Source: Nocardia sp. CC227C
GTDB lineage: Bacteria; Actinomycetota; Actinomycetes; Mycobacteriales; Mycobacteriaceae
Reading direction: 5' to 3'
Length of the DNA: 64,000 nt
NCBI RefSeq assembly: GCF_030767025.1
Contig: NZ_JASITE010000002.1
Span: 62,001-126,000 of the forward strand
The position numbers and the translations under genes were made by a program. Below the pieces are notes generated by a model. That model had not been told where the DNA came from. It ran no database searches and worked only from the letters and a program-made list of their open reading frames with translations. The number at the start of each line of letters is the position of its first letter. Positions within the stretch are counted from its first letter, which is position 1. This document shows positions 50,404 to 59,117 of this stretch, piece after piece.

Positions 50404-51909
50404 ATGGTCGAATTGGACGCGGTAACGCTGACCACGTTCATCATCTATCTCGTCGCTATGGTGGCGATCGGGGTGTGGGTGTATCGGCGCACGGCGACGC
50501 TCGCCGATTTCGCCTTGGGCGGGCGACAACTCAATGCCCCCACCGCCGCGCTGTCGGCGCAGGCCAGCGATATGTCCGGCTGGCTGCTGCTGGGGCTGCC
50601 CGGCGCGGTGTACGCCGCCGGGATCGGCGCCACCTGGATCGCCGTCGGGCTGGCCGTCGGCACCTACCTCAACTGGCTGTTCGTCGCACCGCGACTGCGC
50701 ACCTACACCGAGCGCGCCGGGAACGCGGTGAGTCTGTCCTCGTATTTCGAGAGCCGGTTCGAGGATCGCACGCGGCTGCTGCGGGTGGTGTCGGCGCTGG
50801 TGATCCTGGTCTTCTTCACGGTGTACGTGGCCAGTGGCCTGGTCGCCGGCGGGGTGCTGTTCGAGGAGGTGTTCGGCGTCGATTCGACGCTGGCCATCAC
50901 GGTCGCGGTGCTGGTCATCGTCCTGTACGCGTTCCTGGGCGGGTTCCTCGCGGTGAGCTTCACCGATGTGGTGCAGGGCCTGCTCATGTTCTTCGCACTG
51001 GTGCTGGTGCCCGTCGTCGCCGTCGCCGCTTTCGGCGGTATCGGCGCGGTGCGTGACGCGTTGGGCGACAAGACCCCCGCCCTGGTCGATATGGGTGCGG
51101 AGGCGAGCTTCACCGACGGCGTCTGGGGCGACGGCGGCTCGCTCGGCTTCGTGGCCATCGTGTCGCTGCTCGCCTGGGGACTCGGCTACTTCGGTCAGCC
51201 GCATATTCTGGCGCGGTTCATGGGGATTCGCAGTGCCGGCGACGTGCCCACCGCACGCCGCATCGGAATGACCTGGGTGGTCATCACACTCACGGCCGCG
51301 TGTGCCATCGGCCTGATCGGCGTGGTGGTGCTCGACGAACCGCTGAACAATCCGGAGACGGTGTTCATCGCCCTCACCCAGCAGCAGCTGGCGCCCTGGA
51401 TAGCCGGTCTGGTGCTGGCCGCCGTGCTGGCGGCCATCATGTCCACCGCCGACAGCCAGTTGCTGGTGTCCTCCACCGCGCTGACCGAGGACTTCTACCA
51501 CGCCTTCCTCGACCGCGACGCCTCCGAACGGGTGCTGGTGTGGGTGGGCCGCGCGGCCGTCGTCGTGGTCGCGGTCGTCGCCTATGTGATGGCGCTCAGC
51601 GGCGGCGCGGTGCTCGATATCGTCGCCTACGCCTGGGCGGGCTTCGGGGCAGCGTTCGGTCCGGTCATCCTGCTGTCGCTGTACTGGCCGCGGATGACCG
51701 CCGCGGGCGCGATGGCGGGCATTCTCGGCGGAGCGATCACGGTCGTGGTGTGGCGGCAGGTCGACGCCCTGGCCGATACCGGCTGGTACGAGATCGTGCC
51801 GGGCTGGATCGTCGCCACCGTCGCCGCAGTCGTCTGCGGCCGCTTCGTCGGCACCCCGCCGGAACGCGCCTGGGAGGGGGCCACCGGCGAACCCAGCCGG
51901 GCAGGATAG
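50404..51909 (+). CDS. putP: Sodium/proline symporter PutP
   Basis: This is a 501-residue SSS-family (SLC5) carrier importing proline with sodium. It has about 13 helices in the LeuT fold. Diagnostic segments are DFALGGRQLNAPTAALSAQA, SDMSGWLLLGLPGAVYAAG, GYFGQPHILARFMGIRSA and STADSQLLVSSTALTEDFY, the last holding the Ser/Thr sodium ligands. ATG 50404 has GGGAGG upstream; an in-frame GTG at 50395 overlaps that site. It stands alone. Uptake of proline complements the osmoprotectant importer nearby, though no shared regulation is visible. Confidence 0.93.
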   Translation: MVELDAVTLTTFIIYLVAMVAIGVWVYRRTATLADFALGGRQLNAPTAALSAQASDMSGWLLLGLPGAVYAAGIGATWIAVGLAVGTYLNWLFVAPRLRTYTERAGNAVSLSSYFESRFEDRTRLLRVVSALVILVFFTVYVASGLVAGGVLFEEVFGVDSTLAITVAVLVIVLYAFLGGFLAVSFTDVVQGLLMFFALVLVPVVAVAAFGGIGAVRDALGDKTPALVDMGAEASFTDGVWGDGGSLGFVAIVSLLAWGLGYFGQPHILARFMGIRSAGDVPTARRIGMTWVVITLTAACAIGLIGVVVLDEPLNNPETVFIALTQQQLAPWIAGLVLAAVLAAIMSTADSQLLVSSTALTEDFYHAFLDRDASERVLVWVGRAAVVVVAVVAYVMALSGGAVLDIVAYAWAGFGAAFGPVILLSLYWPRMTAAGAMAGILGGAITVVVWRQVDALADTGWYEIVPGWIVATVAAVVCGRFVGTPPERAWEGATGEPSRAG

Positions 51910-51937
51910 CGGCGGGCGCTTCGACATCGCCGCGGGC

Positions 51938-52108
51938 GTGATCGGCACGGCCGTGTCCTCCTATCTCACCTGCGGCGCGTTCAACGGGTTCACCGCCCTG
52001 ATCGCGCCGGTGTGCGCCGTCATGGGACCGATGTTCGCGCGGCGTCGTCACGACCGATCGGACACCGCGCCACGCGGTCCGGCCGCGGCGAGTACCGCCC
52101 GGCCGTAA
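51938..52108 (+). CDS. Possible small membrane protein (56 aa)
   Basis: This short frame opens at GTG 51938, 28 bp after putP and in another frame. It encodes SSYLTCGAFNGFTALIAPVC, a plausible hydrophobic segment, then a basic tail ending at TAA 52108. No ribosome-binding site is seen. It could be a small membrane protein, a degraded fragment, or chance. Confidence 0.25.
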   Translation: MIGTAVSSYLTCGAFNGFTALIAPVCAVMGPMFARRRHDRSDTAPRGPAAASTARP

Positions 52109-52114
52109 GGACTG

Positions 52115-53674
52115 TCAGAGGTCGACGCCCAGGATCGGTCCGGCTAGGGTGAACATGGCCAGGGTGATCAGGACCATGCCGATCACATTGAGACCGATTC
52201 CGGCCCTGATCATCTGGCCGATGCGGATATGTCCCGAGCCGAAGACCACCGCGTTGGGCGGTGTGGCGACCGGCAGCATGAAGGCCGATGTCGCGGCCAG
52301 CGCCACCGGGACCGCGAGCAGCATCGGGTCCAGGCCGAGACCGCCCGCCACGCCGATGATGATCGGGAGGAAGGTCGCTGTCGTGGCGGTGTTGCTGGTC
52401 AGTTCGGTGAGCAGCAGCACCAGGCCGGTGACCACGGCGACCAGCAGCAGGATCGGGATGCCGCCGAGCCCGGACACCTGATCGCCGATCCAGGTGCCCA
52501 GCCCGGTCACCCGGATCTGGTTGGCCAGCGACAGCCCGCCGCCGAAGAGCAGCAGAATGCCCCAGGGGATCCCCTTGGCCGTCTCCCAGTCCAGCAGACG
52601 CTCACCGCGGCCGACCGGAATGACGAACAGGGCGATGGCCATGGCGATGGCGATCACCTCGTCGCCGATGCGGGTCAGGAACGGCACCGCGTCGCGCAAC
52701 GCGTCGATTCCATTGGAGCCGAACAGGGTCGGGATGAGAATCCAGGCCAGCGCGGTGGTCACGAAGACCACCAGCACCGTGGTCTCTCCGCGCGACATCG
52801 GCCCCAGTTCGCGATACTGCTCGTCGATGGCCTCACGGCCGCCGGGGATTTCGTCCATGCGGGGTGGAAATATCCAGCGGGTCAACACGATCCAGGCCAG
52901 TACCAGGAACAGAGCGGCGATCGGCACCCCGAACAGCATCCACTGCCCGAAGGAGATGGCGATGCCCTCCTCGGCCAGATTCGACACCAGCAGACCGTTG
53001 GGCGGGGTGCCGATGATCGTCCCCAGCGAGCCGATCGACGCCGCGTAGGCGATACCGAGCATGAGCGCCACGGCGAAATTGGGATCGCCGTCGCCGTCCC
53101 CGAGCCGCGTGGTCAGCACGATCACCGACAGTCCGATGGGCAGCATCATGACGGCGGTGGCGGTATTGCTGACCCACATCGACAGGAAGGCCGTGGCCAG
53201 CATGAATCCCGCGATCAGCCAGACCGGCCGGGTGCCGACCGCGCGGATGGTCCGCAGTGCGATGCGGCGGTGCAGTCCCCATTTCTGCATGGTCGCCGCC
53301 AGCAGGAAGCCGCCCAGGAACAGGAAGATGATCTTGTCGGCGTAAGGGGCGGCGGCACCGAGCACATCACCGGTGGTGGCATCGTCCCCGACGGCATCCA
53401 GCCCCCGCGTCCCCATCGGCGCGACATTCAGCAGCGGAAACGCCACCAGCGGCACCAGCGCCGTGGCGGGCAGCGGCAACGCCTCGGTCATCCACCACAC
53501 CGCCATCAGCACGGCCACCGCCGCCGTCGAGCGGGCGGGCGTGCCCAGTGAATCGGGCAGCACCCAATACACGATCACGGCCAGGACCACGCCGACGCCG
53601 AGGCCGATCCAACGTCGCAGGGCCGCTCCGCTGGAATCGTCCACGACGGCCGGAGAATCAGTGGATTGTGACAT
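52115..53674 (-). CDS. SLC13/DASS-family anion:sodium symporter
   Basis: This is a 519-residue permease with about 11 helices and two re-entrant loops, of the divalent anion:sodium symporter family (dicarboxylates, citrate or sulfate). Both SNT signature sites are present: MWVSNTATAVMMLPIG and ELTSNTATTATFLPII. Other landmarks are GTIIGTPPNGLL and VATPPNAVVFGSG. By similarity to VcINDY a C4-dicarboxylate is the most likely substrate. ATG 53674 is chosen for AAGGTGG upstream; the frame extends to 53752 without coding character. Confidence 0.9.
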   Translation of the reverse strand: MSQSTDSPAVVDDSSGAALRRWIGLGVGVVLAVIVYWVLPDSLGTPARSTAAVAVLMAVWWMTEALPLPATALVPLVAFPLLNVAPMGTRGLDAVGDDATTGDVLGAAAPYADKIIFLFLGGFLLAATMQKWGLHRRIALRTIRAVGTRPVWLIAGFMLATAFLSMWVSNTATAVMMLPIGLSVIVLTTRLGDGDGDPNFAVALMLGIAYAASIGSLGTIIGTPPNGLLVSNLAEEGIAISFGQWMLFGVPIAALFLVLAWIVLTRWIFPPRMDEIPGGREAIDEQYRELGPMSRGETTVLVVFVTTALAWILIPTLFGSNGIDALRDAVPFLTRIGDEVIAIAMAIALFVIPVGRGERLLDWETAKGIPWGILLLFGGGLSLANQIRVTGLGTWIGDQVSGLGGIPILLLVAVVTGLVLLLTELTSNTATTATFLPIIIGVAGGLGLDPMLLAVPVALAATSAFMLPVATPPNAVVFGSGHIRIGQMIRAGIGLNVIGMVLITLAMFTLAGPILGVDL

Positions 53675-53757
53675 CGCCCACCTTTCAACGCGCTGTCTCC
53701 GTGACGGTACCGGGCGGTCGGGCCGCGTACGTGGGAAACGCGCGCGGTCCACGCGGG

Positions 53758-54873
53758 CTAGCGCATGGCGAGGGCGATGAGCTGGGTGACCTGTCCGGCG
53801 CTGAAATTGTTGTCGCTCACCAGAATCAGGGTGCGTTCGCCGGAGGGCAGCCGCGGGCCCCAGGTCATGCCCTCGATATTGTCGATGTGGGTGAGGCCGA
53901 GGTCGTCCAGGTCGGCGACGAGGCGTTTGGCAGCCGGACGCGCCCCGGTCGCGGCACCGCCGTGCACATTGGTGGCGGCGGCCAGATCGGCTTCGTAGAG
54001 GCGGATCTTGTTGCCGACGCCGGGCACGTAGGCGCGTTCCAGGACCAGCAGCGTCGACGGGTCCAGCGGGTCGGTCGCGAGGATGGAGACGATGCCGTTG
54101 TCGCCGCGACCCGGTGTGGGGCGCGATGCGGCGAACACCGGCTCGGTCGGGTACAGGTACTGGGCCAGGACCGGGCCGGATCGGGCCTGCACGGTCAGGC
54201 GGTTGAGCGAGCCGTGCGCGATGGTGGGTCCGGGCCCGTCCTCGAGCAGCGGGCCCTCGAGCGCCGTCACGAACAGGGTGCCGCCCGCGGCGAAGGTCGC
54301 CGCCTCCAGTGCGGCATTGCGGCGCGGGCCCGCATCGGGGCGCATGCGCTCGTTGTCGGGAATCGGAAGGTCGCCTACGTAGGCGCCGTCCGGGCGGGCG
54401 ATCCGCACCGACGGGTCGATCAGCACCGTGTCCGCGCGCTCACCCTCCTGGGTCCAGAAGTGGTCTCCGGTCCACGGATCGACCCGAATCTCCTCGGGGT
54501 CAACGGATTTCGCCGGATACTCGGCGCCGGAGGGATCGAGCAGCGCATGCGTGCCGGTGAAGGTGACCGGCCCCAATCCGTCGCCGTCCACCGCGAAACG
54601 CGCCGTGTAGAACCGCGCCGGATTCCGTTCCGACCGATCGTCGCTGATCAGCACGTACTCCCCGGTGTTCGCGCGGTAGTCGATCCCCGACAATCCACCG
54701 AGCACCGTGCCCCGCACCTCGAGATCGTGTGCGATCACCCGCTCCCCCACCAGCCGCACCTCCGGCCACATCTCCGGCTGTGCCTGTGCCGCCGGTGCGC
54801 CAAGCACCCCCGCGACCACCACGGCCAGCGCTATCTGTCCGGCCCTCGACCCTCCATGCGCCACGGCGGACAC
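53758..54873 (-). CDS. Secreted esterase-like-activity-of-phytase family protein
   Basis: This is a 371-residue exported beta-propeller-like protein of the phytase-like esterase family (Pfam PF13449 type). The signal peptide ends near AQAQP. Landmarks are GGLSGIDYRANTGEYVLISD, EEIRVDPWTGDHFWTQEGE, ALEAATFAAGGTLFVTALEG and DNIEGMTWGPRLPSGERTL with LVSDNNFS at the end. No phytase activity can be assumed; the family is poorly characterised. The start is a GTG codon. It lies between the SLC13 gene and the MFS gene on the same strand, with a terminator upstream, so it is its own transcript. Confidence 0.85.
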   Translation of the reverse strand: MSAVAHGGSRAGQIALAVVVAGVLGAPAAQAQPEMWPEVRLVGERVIAHDLEVRGTVLGGLSGIDYRANTGEYVLISDDRSERNPARFYTARFAVDGDGLGPVTFTGTHALLDPSGAEYPAKSVDPEEIRVDPWTGDHFWTQEGERADTVLIDPSVRIARPDGAYVGDLPIPDNERMRPDAGPRRNAALEAATFAAGGTLFVTALEGPLLEDGPGPTIAHGSLNRLTVQARSGPVLAQYLYPTEPVFAASRPTPGRGDNGIVSILATDPLDPSTLLVLERAYVPGVGNKIRLYEADLAAATNVHGGAATGARPAAKRLVADLDDLGLTHIDNIEGMTWGPRLPSGERTLILVSDNNFSAGQVTQLIALAMR

Positions 54874-54913
54874 GTTATCGGCGGGCCGGTACCGGCGGGT
54901 GAACGGCCGGGGA

Positions 54914-54944
54914 ATTCCGCCGCCGAACAGGTCGGCGGCGGAAT
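54914..54944 (-). terminator. 13-bp perfect hairpin after the MFS gene
   Basis: Arms 54914-54926 and 54932-54944 are perfect reverse complements around a 5-nt loop, 57 nt downstream of the MFS exporter stop codon on the minus strand. The stem is strong and there is no clear T-run. Confidence 0.8.
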
Positions 54945-55001
54945 GCCCACAGCGCGGATCGACTCGGTCGCGGCACCGTCCTCGGAGCCCGGCCCCCGTG
55001 C

Positions 55002-56627
55002 TCAGTCCCGGCTTCGCTGCGAGACCAGTTCCGTCAACGGTTCGGCGGCCTGGTCGGCGTCCGCGGCGGGCGCGGCCACCGCGGTCGCGGCACCGGTCGG
55101 CGGAACGCGACGCAGCAGCAGCGCGGAAAGCACCACGGCGACGGCGACCAGACCCGCCGCGGCCGCCGCGGCCAGGCCGAGGCCGTGCGCGAACGCCGCC
55201 TTCGCCGAGGCCGCCAAGGACTCGCCGACCTGGTACGGCAGTTCCTCGGCGGCGGCCAACGCGCCGGGCAGGGTGTCTCGGGCGGCGGCAGCGGCGTCGG
55301 CGGACAGGCCCGTGAGGTCGAATTCGGACATGTCGGCGCGGTAGCCTGCGGCACCGATGCTGCCGAGCAGTGCGATGCCGAGTGAGATACCGAGGTCACT
55401 CGCGGTGCTGTTGAGAGCGGATGCGGCACCGGCCTTCTCGGGCGGGGCCGATCCGAGCGCGATATCGGTGACCAGTGCCATTTCCGGCGCGATTCCCGGA
55501 TACAGGATGTAGAAGCCGATGATCAGCAGGGCCGGTCCGGCGGCCGAATCGACCTGGGTGAGCACCAGATAGCCGACCACGGACAGCAGACTGCCCGCCG
55601 CCACGAGGTAGGCCGGGCGGATGCGGCGGGCGAGTACCGGGGCGAGCATCGAGACGATCACCAGCAGCACCGCGGCGGGCAGGATCAGCAGGCCCGCCGC
55701 CAGCGGCGATCGTCCCTCGACCAACTGCAGATACTGGGTGAACAGCAGATAGATACCACCGAGCGCGATCGTATTGAGCAGCGTGACGCCCAGCGCACTG
55801 CTGAAGGTGCGATTGCGGAACAAGCGCATATCCAGCAGCGGGTCGTCCAGCCGCAACTGCCGCCGGATGAAGACCGCCAGCAGCGCGACACCGGCCAGAA
55901 CCGCGCAGCCGGCCGTAGCGGTCATGCCGTGCGCGGCGAACTCCTTGATTCCGTAGACGATCGGCAGCACCATGACCAAAGACAGTGCGACACTGGGCAG
56001 GTCGAGTCGGCCGGCCTGCGGCGCGCGGTATTCGGGAACCAATACGGGCACGGCGGCCACCACCACCGCCATCACCGGCACACCGATGAGAAGCGCTGCG
56101 CCCCACCAGAAATTCTCCAGCAGCAAACCGCCGAACAGCGGCCCGGTGGCGACACCGACGGATACGGCCGCGGCCCACAGGCCCACCGCGGTACCGCGCT
56201 GCCTGGCATCGAGGAACATATTGCTGATCAGCGAGAGCGTCGACGGCATCACGGCCGCGGCGCCGATTCCCATGACGGCGCGGGCGACGATCAGCGCACC
56301 GGCGGTGGGAGCGAAGGCGGCGACGGCCGACGCCGCGCCGAAGATGATCGCGCCGAACAGGAGTATCCGGCGGCGGCCGATCCGGTCGCCCAGGGTGCCC
56401 ATCGCCACCAGCAACCCGGCCATGGCGAATCCGTAGATGTCATTGATCCAGAGCAATTCTCCGCTGCTCGGACGCAGGTCGACGGCGATATCCGGGGTGG
56501 CCAGGAACAGCACCGTCATGGTGAGGAACAGCAGCACCGTGGGAAGTAGCAGCACGGAGAGCCCGAGCCATTCCTTCGCGCCGGCTCGCGCGGGCACTCC
56601 GGCATCGGGCAGCGGTGATGATCGCAT
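55002..56627 (-). CDS. DHA2-family MFS drug exporter
   Basis: This is a 541-residue major-facilitator exporter with 14 predicted helices. Motif A is GTLGDRIGRRRILLFG and motif C is WAAAVSVGVATGPLFGGLLL; LLWINDIYGFAMAGLLVAMG in the first loops is typical of the QacA/SmvA/LfrA branch. It probably exports cationic drugs or dyes by proton antiport. It is divergent from a LysR regulator, with a 263-bp gap carrying two similar operator-like boxes, so expression is probably controlled by that regulator. Confidence 0.9.
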   Translation of the reverse strand: MRSSPLPDAGVPARAGAKEWLGLSVLLLPTVLLFLTMTVLFLATPDIAVDLRPSSGELLWINDIYGFAMAGLLVAMGTLGDRIGRRRILLFGAIIFGAASAVAAFAPTAGALIVARAVMGIGAAAVMPSTLSLISNMFLDARQRGTAVGLWAAAVSVGVATGPLFGGLLLENFWWGAALLIGVPVMAVVVAAVPVLVPEYRAPQAGRLDLPSVALSLVMVLPIVYGIKEFAAHGMTATAGCAVLAGVALLAVFIRRQLRLDDPLLDMRLFRNRTFSSALGVTLLNTIALGGIYLLFTQYLQLVEGRSPLAAGLLILPAAVLLVIVSMLAPVLARRIRPAYLVAAGSLLSVVGYLVLTQVDSAAGPALLIIGFYILYPGIAPEMALVTDIALGSAPPEKAGAASALNSTASDLGISLGIALLGSIGAAGYRADMSEFDLTGLSADAAAAARDTLPGALAAAEELPYQVGESLAASAKAAFAHGLGLAAAAAAGLVAVAVVLSALLLRRVPPTGAATAVAAPAADADQAAEPLTELVSQRSRD

Positions 56628-56756
56628 GGGGAATCCATTTCCAGTCGAGTAACGATCCAGCTCGATCGTCGGCGGCGGCCGGGAATCCGGCCGTTTCTGC
56701 CTGTCAAGCGTCGATCAGCACCGTTGTTCGGAGCAATGACGATCCGGCCAAGGCCG

Positions 56757-56773
56757 GTTTAGCAGAACTAAGC
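56757..56773. promoter_or_regulatory. LysR-type operator box, distal copy
   Basis: GTTTAGCAGAACTAAGC is a partial inverted repeat with the T-N11-A form of LysR sites. It matches the box at 56865-56881 at 14 of 17 positions. It lies about 130 bp before the MFS start codon, suitable for controlling that promoter. Confidence 0.6.
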
Positions 56774-56864
56774 CGACCGGAATTTCGGTGCGCGTCCCGC
56801 CAGGCCAACCCCCCATCATCGGCCGGGGCGACCCGCCGGATCGATGACGATACAGTGAACCTAT

Positions 56865-56881
56865 GTTCAGCAGGACTAAAC
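56865..56881. promoter_or_regulatory. LysR-type operator box, proximal copy
   Basis: GTTCAGCAGGACTAAAC ends 9 bp before the LysR start codon and is a partial palindrome (GTT-N11-AAC). It matches the distal box with 108 bp between starts. Its position would let the regulator repress its own gene. Confidence 0.6.
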
Positions 56882-56890
56882 GGTAGCGGC

Positions 56891-57790
56891 ATGGAACGGC
56901 ACGAGATCGAAACCTTCCTGGCGCTGGCGGAGGAACTGCACTTCGCCCGGACCGCCGAACGTTTGCGAGTCTCCCCCGGACGGGTGAGCCAGACCATCAA
57001 GAAGCTCGAACGCCGCATCGGCGGTCCACTCTTCGAACGCAGCAGCCGACGAGTGGCGTTGACCTCGGTCGGGCAGCGCTTCCAGGATGAGCTGAACGTC
57101 GGATACGCCCTCGTCCAGCAGGCGATACACAATGCCACCGAGGCCACGCGGAACGTCACCGGCCCGGTGCGGCTCGCGTTCTCCTCGCCCTGGTGCGGCG
57201 CACTCATGTTCCGCGCCGCCGACCAGTTCCGGGACCGCTACCCCGGATGCGAGGTGCGGATACAGGAGATGTCGCTGGCCGATTCCTTCGGACCGCTCAC
57301 CGCGGGCGAGGTCGACCTACAGCTCAGCGAGTGGCCGACCGACGAACCGGGCATCGTCAACGGACCCGTCCTGTTCACCGAACCTCCCGCACTGCTCACT
57401 CCCAGAAATCACCCTCTCGCACAACGGGATTCCGTTTCCCTGGAGGACCTCGCGCCGTACCCGCTGATCACCTTCTCCGGACTGTCCCCCGGCTTCTACG
57501 ACCGGCGCTACCCGCACCGAACCCCGAGCGGAGCACCGATCCGGCACGACCCCGTGGCCATGACCTTCCACGAAATCCTCTGCTACATAGGCGAAGGCAA
57601 GGGCGTCACCATCCTCTCCGCCCGAGCCGAGCAGTACCACTCCCGCCAAGAGCTCACCTACATCCCGCTCAGCGACGCTCCGCCCGTCGAATACGGACTC
57701 CTGTGGCATGCGGGACGTGACACCGCGGCCGTCCGCGCCTTCGTCGAGACCATCTCCCACCTGGCGAAGTCCGATCGCGGCGAGCGCTGA
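56891..57790 (+). CDS. LysR-family transcriptional regulator
   Basis: This is a 299-residue LysR regulator. The helix-turn-helix occupies residues 1-60 (ETFLALAEELHFARTAERLR, VSPGRVSQTIKKLERRIG, then PLFERSSRRVALTSVG). The C-terminal effector-binding domain (about 90-290) includes GPVRLAFSSPWCGAL and GVTILSARAEQYHSRQELTY. ATG 56891 gives the normal family N-terminus; the frame extends upstream without coding character. It is divergent from the DHA2 exporter and probably controls it through the two matching boxes between them. The effector is unknown. Confidence 0.92.
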   Translation: MERHEIETFLALAEELHFARTAERLRVSPGRVSQTIKKLERRIGGPLFERSSRRVALTSVGQRFQDELNVGYALVQQAIHNATEATRNVTGPVRLAFSSPWCGALMFRAADQFRDRYPGCEVRIQEMSLADSFGPLTAGEVDLQLSEWPTDEPGIVNGPVLFTEPPALLTPRNHPLAQRDSVSLEDLAPYPLITFSGLSPGFYDRRYPHRTPSGAPIRHDPVAMTFHEILCYIGEGKGVTILSARAEQYHSRQELTYIPLSDAPPVEYGLLWHAGRDTAAVRAFVETISHLAKSDRGER

Positions 57791-57983
57791 CCGGCCCGAT
57801 CGGGCATCGCCGCGGCCGCCACGCGTCCCACGTGGCGCACCTCCCGCCCATCGTGACCGGCGGCGGCAACGGGCCGGAACAACGAGCCGAACCGGCATCC
57901 GGTGCGTCCGCCGGGGATGGGTCGGTACATCTGCGATCGTGAGAAGGTAGCCGACCCCGCTCGCCTCGCTGCCAGGAGGTCCG

Positions 57984-59117
57984 TTGTCCGCACGTGTTCG
58001 CGTTCTCGCCGTCCTCGCCGCGCTGTGTCTCGGGGCGGGATGCGCCGATGGCGGCCCGGATGCGCCGGATGCCGTCGTTCCCGATGGACCGCCGGCGGCC
58101 GAGGCGGCGGTCAGCGCCGCGGCATCCGGGCTGCTGCTCAATGGGAAACCCTGGTGGCCGGCGGGTTTCAATGCTCCCCAGCTCGCCACCGATTACGGGG
58201 TCAATCTCGGGTGCGGCGCGGAGGTGAATCTCGACGAGTTCTTCGCACGGCTGCCGCGCCATTCCCTCACCCGATTCAATGTCTTCCAGGCGCTGGCGGT
58301 GAACAAGACGACTGGTGCGCTGGACTTCCGCGCCGTGGACGCCGTGTTCGCCGCCGCGGAACGACATGCGCAACTGGTGCTGCCGGTGCTGGTTCCGCAG
58401 GACGGGGCCTGCGATGACGAGACCTTCAAGCAGCGGGAATGGTTCGCGCGGGGATGGACCGAGGTCAGGCCGATCGAGGGCCGCGTGGTACTGAGCACCC
58501 GCGATTGGATCCGGGCGGCGGTACAGCGGTGGCGCGGTTCACCGGTGGTGGCCGGGTGGGAGGTGATCGGCGAACCGGAGCCGGGCGTCTGCGCCGGAGA
58601 TTGCGCCGACGATCATCGCTCCTGCCCGGACGACGCCGCGGCCGTGCTCCGTACCTTCATGGACGAATCCGGAGCGCTGGTCCGCCGCTTGGATCCGGGA
58701 CGGCTCGTCTTCGCCGGATTCATCGGCGGCGGGCAGTGCGGGACGGCGGGCGAGGAGTTCCTTCGGGTCGGCGCCTCGCCGTTCATCGATGTCCTGGAAT
58801 TCCACGACTACGGCGCGGAGGACATCGCGGTCCCCGGCGACGCCTTCGACGGCCTGGCCGTTCGACTCGATCAAGCCGAGCTGTTGGGAAAGCCGCTGCT
58901 GGTGGCCGAGATCGGGGTCGCGGCGGGCAGCTGCCGCAGCCTCCCGGCACGGCGGGACGCGGTCGATCGCAAGATGACCGGGCAGCGAGCGGCCGGGGCG
59001 GCCGGGGCACTGGTCTGGGCCTTCGTCCCCGACCCGCGGACCGACGCGTGCACCTTCGACGTGGGACCGGACGACCCGCTGTGGGAGCTGATGGCCGAAC
59101 GCATCACCGCCGGGTGA
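57984..59117 (+). CDS. GH5-like glycoside hydrolase lipoprotein
   Basis: This is a 377-residue lipoprotein; lipobox LGAGC is at about residue 20. The mature protein has a TIM-barrel layout like GH5 cellulases/mannanases: LLLNGKPWWPAGFN at the start, HSLTRFNVFQAL (strand 2), WEVIGEPEP near 192-200 with the putative acid/base glutamate, VLEFHDYGA, and LLVAEIGVAAG near 306-316 with the putative nucleophile. The usual Asn before the acid/base Glu is replaced by Gly. TTG 57984 is the start, with AGGAGG 4 nt upstream. Its stop is directly followed by the convergent stop of the polysaccharide operon, and cell-surface glycan trimming for that locus is the likely role. Confidence 0.75.
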   Translation: MSARVRVLAVLAALCLGAGCADGGPDAPDAVVPDGPPAAEAAVSAAASGLLLNGKPWWPAGFNAPQLATDYGVNLGCGAEVNLDEFFARLPRHSLTRFNVFQALAVNKTTGALDFRAVDAVFAAAERHAQLVLPVLVPQDGACDDETFKQREWFARGWTEVRPIEGRVVLSTRDWIRAAVQRWRGSPVVAGWEVIGEPEPGVCAGDCADDHRSCPDDAAAVLRTFMDESGALVRRLDPGRLVFAGFIGGGQCGTAGEEFLRVGASPFIDVLEFHDYGAEDIAVPGDAFDGLAVRLDQAELLGKPLLVAEIGVAAGSCRSLPARRDAVDRKMTGQRAAGAAGALVWAFVPDPRTDACTFDVGPDDPLWELMAERITAG

